Shown piece by piece: positions 60,278 to 64,000 of a stretch of 64,000 bases of DNA. The translations under genes were made by a program, and so were the position numbers. The DNA comes from Pseudomonas abietaniphila (GTDB lineage Bacteria > Pseudomonadota > Gammaproteobacteria > Pseudomonadales > Pseudomonadaceae). Below the pieces are notes generated by a model. It was not told the origin of the DNA and did not search any database. It worked only from the letters and a program-made list of their open reading frames with translations. Location of the stretch: contig NZ_CP155619.1 of assembly GCF_039697315.1 (NCBI RefSeq), positions 5,766,001 to 5,830,000 on the forward strand. Direction: 5' to 3'. Position 1 is the stretch's first letter; every line of letters begins with the position of its first letter.

Positions 60278-62095
60278 TTAGCCTTTGGCGGCCTCTCCAG
60301 CTTCTTCGTCCATGCGGTCGGACTCGAACAGTTCCGCCAGTTCGGTTCTGGCCTCCAGCGCACTCTGCATGACTTTCGCGGCGTCGTCGTAGATCAGGTG
60401 CTGGCGATTGAGCACCTGTTCGTCGTGACGCTTGAACCGGGCGATGCGCGCGGCCGCCTGCGCTTCGCTCAAGCCCAGGCCGATCAGTGTGCGGCGGGTC
60501 ATCTCAAGGCTGGAGTAGAAGGTTTCCCGCACGGCTTGCGCATCCAGGTCTATCAGACGATGGACGTGCTGGCGGTTACGCGCCCGGGCAATGATCTTCA
60601 GGTGCGGGTACAGCTTGCGCACCAACTCGGCGGTCTTGATGTTGGTGTCCGGATCGTCGGTGGCAATGACGAAATACTCGGCCTGATCAACCTTGGCCGC
60701 GCGCAGGATCTCCGGGCGCAACGGGTCGCCGTAAAACACCGGCACATTACCGAAGCTTCGGGTGAACTCGATGGTTTCCACCGACGTGTCCAGCGCCACG
60801 AACGGAATCTTCTGTGCGCGCAGGATACGCGCGACGATCTGGCCCATCCGGCCCATGCCGGCAATGACGACGCGAGGGTTGTCGGATTCGATTTCGCGGT
60901 ATTCATCCGGCACGGGTTTGTGCACTGGCTTGGGCTTGAGCCAGCGCGCCAGGACCAGCAGCAACAGCGGAGTCAGCGCCATCGACAGGGTGATGGTCAG
61001 CACCAGCGTGTCGTACAGGCCCGCATCGAACAGACCTTTGTCACGACCGATCTGGAACACCACAAAGGCGAACTCACCACCGGCGGCCAGCACCAAACCA
61101 AGGCGCAACGCGCTTTGCTTGCCCAGACCACCGGCCAGACGACCGACCACAAACAGCAAGGGCAGCTTGAGGCCGATCAGCAAAAGGGTCAGACCTAGCA
61201 CGAGAATCGGCGAACTGAACAACAATCCAATATTGGCGCCCATGCCGACGCTGATGAAAAACAGGCCCAACAGTAGCCCTTTGAACGGCTCGATCTGTGA
61301 TTCAAGCTCATGGCGGTATTCCGAGTCAGCCAGCAGCAGGCCGGCCAGAAACGCGCCCAAGGCCATGGACACGCCGACCAGGTCCATCAGCCATGCCGTA
61401 CCGATTACCACCAGCAACGCCGTGGCGGTGGACACTTCCTGCAGCTTGGTCTTGGCGACGATGCGAAACACCGGGCGCAGCAAGTAGCGACCGCCGACCA
61501 CCACGATGGCGATGCCGCCCAGCACTTGCAGGGCGTGACGCAATGAGTCGCTGGAGGTGGCGTTGTGATCGCCACCCGCGAGCATCGGCACCAAGGCAAT
61601 CAGCGGGATGGCGGCGATGTCCTGGAACAGCAAAATGGCGAAGGCGAGGCGGCCGTGCGGCGCGTTCAGTTCCTTGCGCTCGGCCAGGCTTTGCAGCCCG
61701 AACGCCGTCGATGACAACGCCAGGCCCAGACCCAGTACGACCGCGCTGTTCAGAGGCTGGCCGAAGCCGAAGAGGGCGACGGCGCCGATCACGACACCGG
61801 TGAGCAGCACCTGCGCCAGGCCAACCCCAAACACCGATTTACGCATGACCCAAAGCCGTTTTGGCGACAGCTCAAGCCCGATGATGAACAGCAGCAGGAC
61901 TACGCCCAGCTCGGAGATGTGCGAAACGCTCTCCAGATCGCCGATCAGGCCGAGGCCTGCGGGACCGATGATCACGCCTGCGATCAGGTAACCGATGACC
62001 GCGCCCAGTTGCAGCCGTTTGGCCAGCGGTACGGTCACAACGGCGGCGAGCAGGAACACGACTGCAACCTGCAGCGGGCTGCCTTCATGGGGCAT
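60278..62095 (-). CDS. Kef-type cation:proton antiporter
   Basis: The ATG at 62095, after AAGGAG, gives 605 residues. The N-terminal half has about 12-13 helices of the CPA2 exchanger (LGAVIGYLIAGVIIGPAGLG, GFGLQ-type ALSSTAFGLQSLAE, LLFQDIAAIPLIAL). The C-terminal half is a RCK/TrkA-N nucleotide domain (VVIAGMGRMGQIVARIL). It resembles KefB/KefC glutathione-gated potassium efflux systems; no KefF/KefG ancillary gene is adjacent. Confidence 0.92.
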   Translation of the reverse strand: MPHEGSPLQVAVVFLLAAVVTVPLAKRLQLGAVIGYLIAGVIIGPAGLGLIGDLESVSHISELGVVLLLFIIGLELSPKRLWVMRKSVFGVGLAQVLLTGVVIGAVALFGFGQPLNSAVVLGLGLALSSTAFGLQSLAERKELNAPHGRLAFAILLFQDIAAIPLIALVPMLAGGDHNATSSDSLRHALQVLGGIAIVVVGGRYLLRPVFRIVAKTKLQEVSTATALLVVIGTAWLMDLVGVSMALGAFLAGLLLADSEYRHELESQIEPFKGLLLGLFFISVGMGANIGLLFSSPILVLGLTLLLIGLKLPLLFVVGRLAGGLGKQSALRLGLVLAAGGEFAFVVFQIGRDKGLFDAGLYDTLVLTITLSMALTPLLLLVLARWLKPKPVHKPVPDEYREIESDNPRVVIAGMGRMGQIVARILRAQKIPFVALDTSVETIEFTRSFGNVPVFYGDPLRPEILRAAKVDQAEYFVIATDDPDTNIKTAELVRKLYPHLKIIARARNRQHVHRLIDLDAQAVRETFYSSLEMTRRTLIGLGLSEAQAAARIARFKRHDEQVLNRQHLIYDDAAKVMQSALEARTELAELFESDRMDEEAGEAAKG

Positions 62096-62296
62096 TGGGG
62101 ACTCCTTAACAAAAACAGTGAAATTTCCTACACAACTGGGCGTATTAAACCACGTCATAGTGACAAGGAACGCCGACCGAGACGCTTCGCCGCAGGTTCG
62201 GCCGGCGCTTCGGGGTGCCAGCAGCGCTTCGAGGGCGTAACATGTCGGGCGCATTCGCGTCGCGCACACGATTTCGACCGTTTTCAGGAAACCGCA

Positions 62297-62485
62297 ATGA
62301 CCAACAAACAGCGTCTTATTTATTCGATCATCATCGCCCTGAGCGTGCTGGTCATCATGCTCGGCCTGTCGCACCTGCAGACTATCGGCGTGCTCGACGA
62401 GAAGACCTTCCAGTACATCGCCATTTTCGTCGCGGTGGTGGTTGTCGTCCTGAACGGCGTCTTGCGTCGCAAGGTCAAGCGCTGA
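62297..62485 (+). CDS. Small membrane protein of unknown function
   Basis: The ATG at 62297 follows AGGAA and gives 62 residues with two hydrophobic helices (IYSIIIALSVLVIMLGL and YIAIFVAVVVVVLNGVL) and a basic end RRKVKR. It is a two-span inner-membrane protein; I do not recognise a family. It diverges from the Kef antiporter gene. Confidence 0.75.
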   Translation: MTNKQRLIYSIIIALSVLVIMLGLSHLQTIGVLDEKTFQYIAIFVAVVVVVLNGVLRRKVKR

Positions 62486-62666
62486 TTGCGGACACCTCAT
62501 TCCGGCCACGTTTCTTTGACCGGTTTTCGGCGGGATCGGGCGTTTTTCTGCGCCCGCCAGAGGACTGCATCACTCGGTTACACAACCTCGCCTGAACTAT
62601 TTTTTTCTCCGGGAACTCCAAAAATTCGCATGTCATAAAGCCCGCGAAGGGAAATGGAGTTCAAAC

Positions 62667-62933
62667 ATGATTAAACAACTTACCGCTGCCGTCCTTGCCA
62701 CCGCTGCACTGACCACTGCTCAATTTGCCTTGGCAGACAAACCCGCCCCGGGTTGGATCACCATCGAAAAAGCGATCGAGAAGGCCAAGTCGGCGGGCTA
62801 CACCGAGATCTACAAGATCGAAGCGGACGACCATGGTTACTGGGAAGGTGAGGGTCGCAAGGCGGACAGCCTGACGTATGAGTTCCGCATCGACGCCACC
62901 TCCGGCAACGTGTTGCGCGACCAGAAAGACTGA
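62667..62933 (+). CDS. PepSY domain-containing periplasmic protein
   Basis: The 88 residues begin with a signal peptide (MIKQLTAAVLATAALTTAQF, cleavage after ALA). The mature PepSY core is ITIEKAIEKAKSAGYTEIYKIEAD and YEFRIDATSGNVLRDQKD. PepSY domains often inhibit proteases or act as binding modules; free-standing Pseudomonas forms are of unknown role, some under two-component control. Confidence 0.9.
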   Translation: MIKQLTAAVLATAALTTAQFALADKPAPGWITIEKAIEKAKSAGYTEIYKIEADDHGYWEGEGRKADSLTYEFRIDATSGNVLRDQKD

Positions 62934-63072
62934 TTCGACGGCGCTCAGCCGCTCGTTCGCGTCACCCGCGGGAACATCGCGCGATGTTCTCGCTCTGTGG
63001 CTTCCTGGCTTTACTCCTCCCATCGAATCCGACACCCTTGCCATCCTATTTCACGTCAGCAGGAAGCGGCGC

Positions 63073-63510
63073 ATGAGTGTGCGGATCGAATTCAAAAGCA
63101 ATCCAGACGAAGATGAACGCCTACAGATCCTTGAACCGCTCAAAGCGTACAACGCTGAGAAAGCGGGTGATGGGTTGTCGGAAAAGTTCGCGTTCTTTGT
63201 GCGAGACGAGAACACCGATGCGGTCTTGGGTGGTTTGCATGGACGGATCCTTTACCGCTGGCTGTTCATCGAATTGCTGGTCGTCCCCGAACAGGCGCGT
63301 GGGCAGCGGATGGGCAGCCAGTTGATGGACAGGGCCGAAGCATTTGCCCGTGAGCGGAACTGCGTCGGGATCTGGCTCGATACCTTCGATTTCCAGGCAC
63401 CGGAGTTCTATCGCAAACACGGCTATGAGGAATTCGGCCATCTGGATGACTACCCGCCGGGCCACCAGCGCCTGTTCTTCCAGAAACGGTTGATGCCGTT
63501 GGTGAAGTGA
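63073..63510 (+). CDS. GNAT family N-acetyltransferase
   Basis: The ATG at 63073, after AGGA, gives 145 residues. The motif A region is IELLVVPEQARGQRMGSQLMDRAEAFA and the C-terminal segment DFQAPEFYRKHGYEEFGHLDDYPPGHQRLFFQKRL is typical of the small YhbS/Rv2775-like acetyltransferases. The acceptor is unknown. Confidence 0.88.
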   Translation: MSVRIEFKSNPDEDERLQILEPLKAYNAEKAGDGLSEKFAFFVRDENTDAVLGGLHGRILYRWLFIELLVVPEQARGQRMGSQLMDRAEAFARERNCVGIWLDTFDFQAPEFYRKHGYEEFGHLDDYPPGHQRLFFQKRLMPLVK

Positions 63511-63528
63511 TCGGCGTTTACGCCGATC
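63509..63528. terminator. Hairpin between convergent genes
   Basis: GATCGGCG-TTTA-CGCCGATC is a perfect 8-bp stem overlapping the acetyltransferase stop codon. It has no T tract, so its terminator strength is doubtful. Confidence 0.4.
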
Positions 63529-63549
63529 GCCCTGCCACAAGCCGATCAG

Positions 63550-64000
63550 TTACCGGAAACGCGCCGGACTGTAAGGCGCTGGATCGGTAAACGTCGGCTT
63601 GCCCGTCATCATGTCCGCCAGCAGTCGTCCCGTCACCGGCCCGAGCGTCAAGCCATGATGAGCATGGCCGAAGTTGAACCACAGACCCGGATGACGGGGC
63701 GCCTCACCGATGACCGGGCGCATGTCGGGCAAGCACGGCCTGCGCCCCAGCCACGGTTCGGCGTCCAGGCGCTCACCCAGCGGATAAAGCTGGCGCGCGA
63801 TGGCTTCGCAGCGACGCAGCTGAATCTCGTTGGCGGGCGCATCACTGGCCGCGAACTCAACCCCGGTGGTCAGCCGAATGCCACGTGCCATGGGCGCCAG
63901 CACATAACCCGCCTGCGCGTCGATCACGGAGTGCTCCAGCGTGGCGCCTGGTTGTGACGCGTAGTGCATGTGATAGCCACGCTTGATCGCCAGCGGAATG
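63550..64000 (-). CDS. FAD-dependent amino-acid oxidoreductase (DadA-like), C-terminal part
   Basis: The frame continues off the right edge (…IPLAIKRGYHMHY), so the N-terminal FAD-binding part is missing. Visible motifs are GIRLTTGVEFAASDAPAN, WLGRRPCLPDMRPVIGEAPRH and the C-terminal FAD contact FGHAHHGLTLGPVTGRLLADMM, characteristic of D-amino acid dehydrogenases and related DAO-fold oxidases. The substrate is not assignable. Confidence 0.85.
   Translation of the reverse strand, partial: IPLAIKRGYHMHYASQPGATLEHSVIDAQAGYVLAPMARGIRLTTGVEFAASDAPANEIQLRRCEAIARQLYPLGERLDAEPWLGRRPCLPDMRPVIGEAPRHPGLWFNFGHAHHGLTLGPVTGRLLADMMTGKPTFTDPAPYSPARFR

Overview
The window is a gene-dense piece of a Gram-negative chromosome, about 60 % G+C by eye. 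Gene content (CioAB-type oxidase, Nit1C cluster, MoaA, RND pump, DUF2790, DUF6482, many LysR/GntR regulators) and repeated inverted-repeat elements with TGTGGGAGCG arms point to the genus Pseudomonas, probably the fluorescens/syringae side. This is inference; species cannot be fixed from here. No rRNA, tRNA, CRISPR, prophage or insertion sequence was seen.

Layout. 1-7.5 kb: the end of an OsmC-YcaO fusion gene, then single metabolic and stress genes (GFA enzyme, small heat-shock protein, thioredoxin-like protein, quinone oxidoreductase, DUF1330, DJ-1-like protein with a divergent LysR regulator, GNAT). 7.6-10.5 kb: katG with a candidate OxyR site, then a 27-residue membrane peptide. 10.7-17 kb: moaA facing an FdhF/YdeP-type molybdenum oxidoreductase, both preceded by the same roughly 46-bp element in mirror orientation, then cioAB. 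17-19.7 kb: four overlapping genes (DUF3833 lipoprotein, DUF6482, FeS cryptochrome/photolyase, DUF2256) behind a box matching the PplR/LitR light-response consensus. 19.7-28 kb: the complete Nit1C cyanide-assimilation cluster nitBCDEFGH with a divergent sigma-54 activator, a good -24/-12 promoter and twin upstream dyads. 28-31.3 kb: GntR regulator, MFS transporter and amidohydrolase. 31.4-37.2 kb: a tripartite RND efflux operon read leftwards. 37.3-38.9 kb: a lipoprotein, then an AT-rich zeta-toxin gene with a 52-codon overlapping partner. 38.9-45 kb: a two-component system, formate/nitrite-type channel, nicotinamidase, 2-hydroxyacid dehydrogenase and DUF1345. 45.1-53.3 kb: glucarate use (gudD, gudP, FCD-GntR regulator, CdaR-like regulator, glycerate kinase) interrupted by a lipoprotein hydrolase and a RelE/Xre toxin-antitoxin pair. 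53.4-64 kb: DUF2790, cysteine hydrolase with AraC regulator, DHA2 efflux pump, two LysR genes, NmrA-like protein, Kef antiporter, small envelope proteins, GNAT and the C-terminal part of an FAD oxidoreductase running off the right edge.

The most coherent theme is cyanide. A cyanide-insensitive-type oxidase and the Nit1C assimilation cluster lie within 11 kb, separated only by the putative light-induced cryptochrome operon, whose last gene overlaps the end of the nit regulator. Two toxin-antitoxin-like pairs and at least five REP doublets (REPINs) are the mobile or selfish component.
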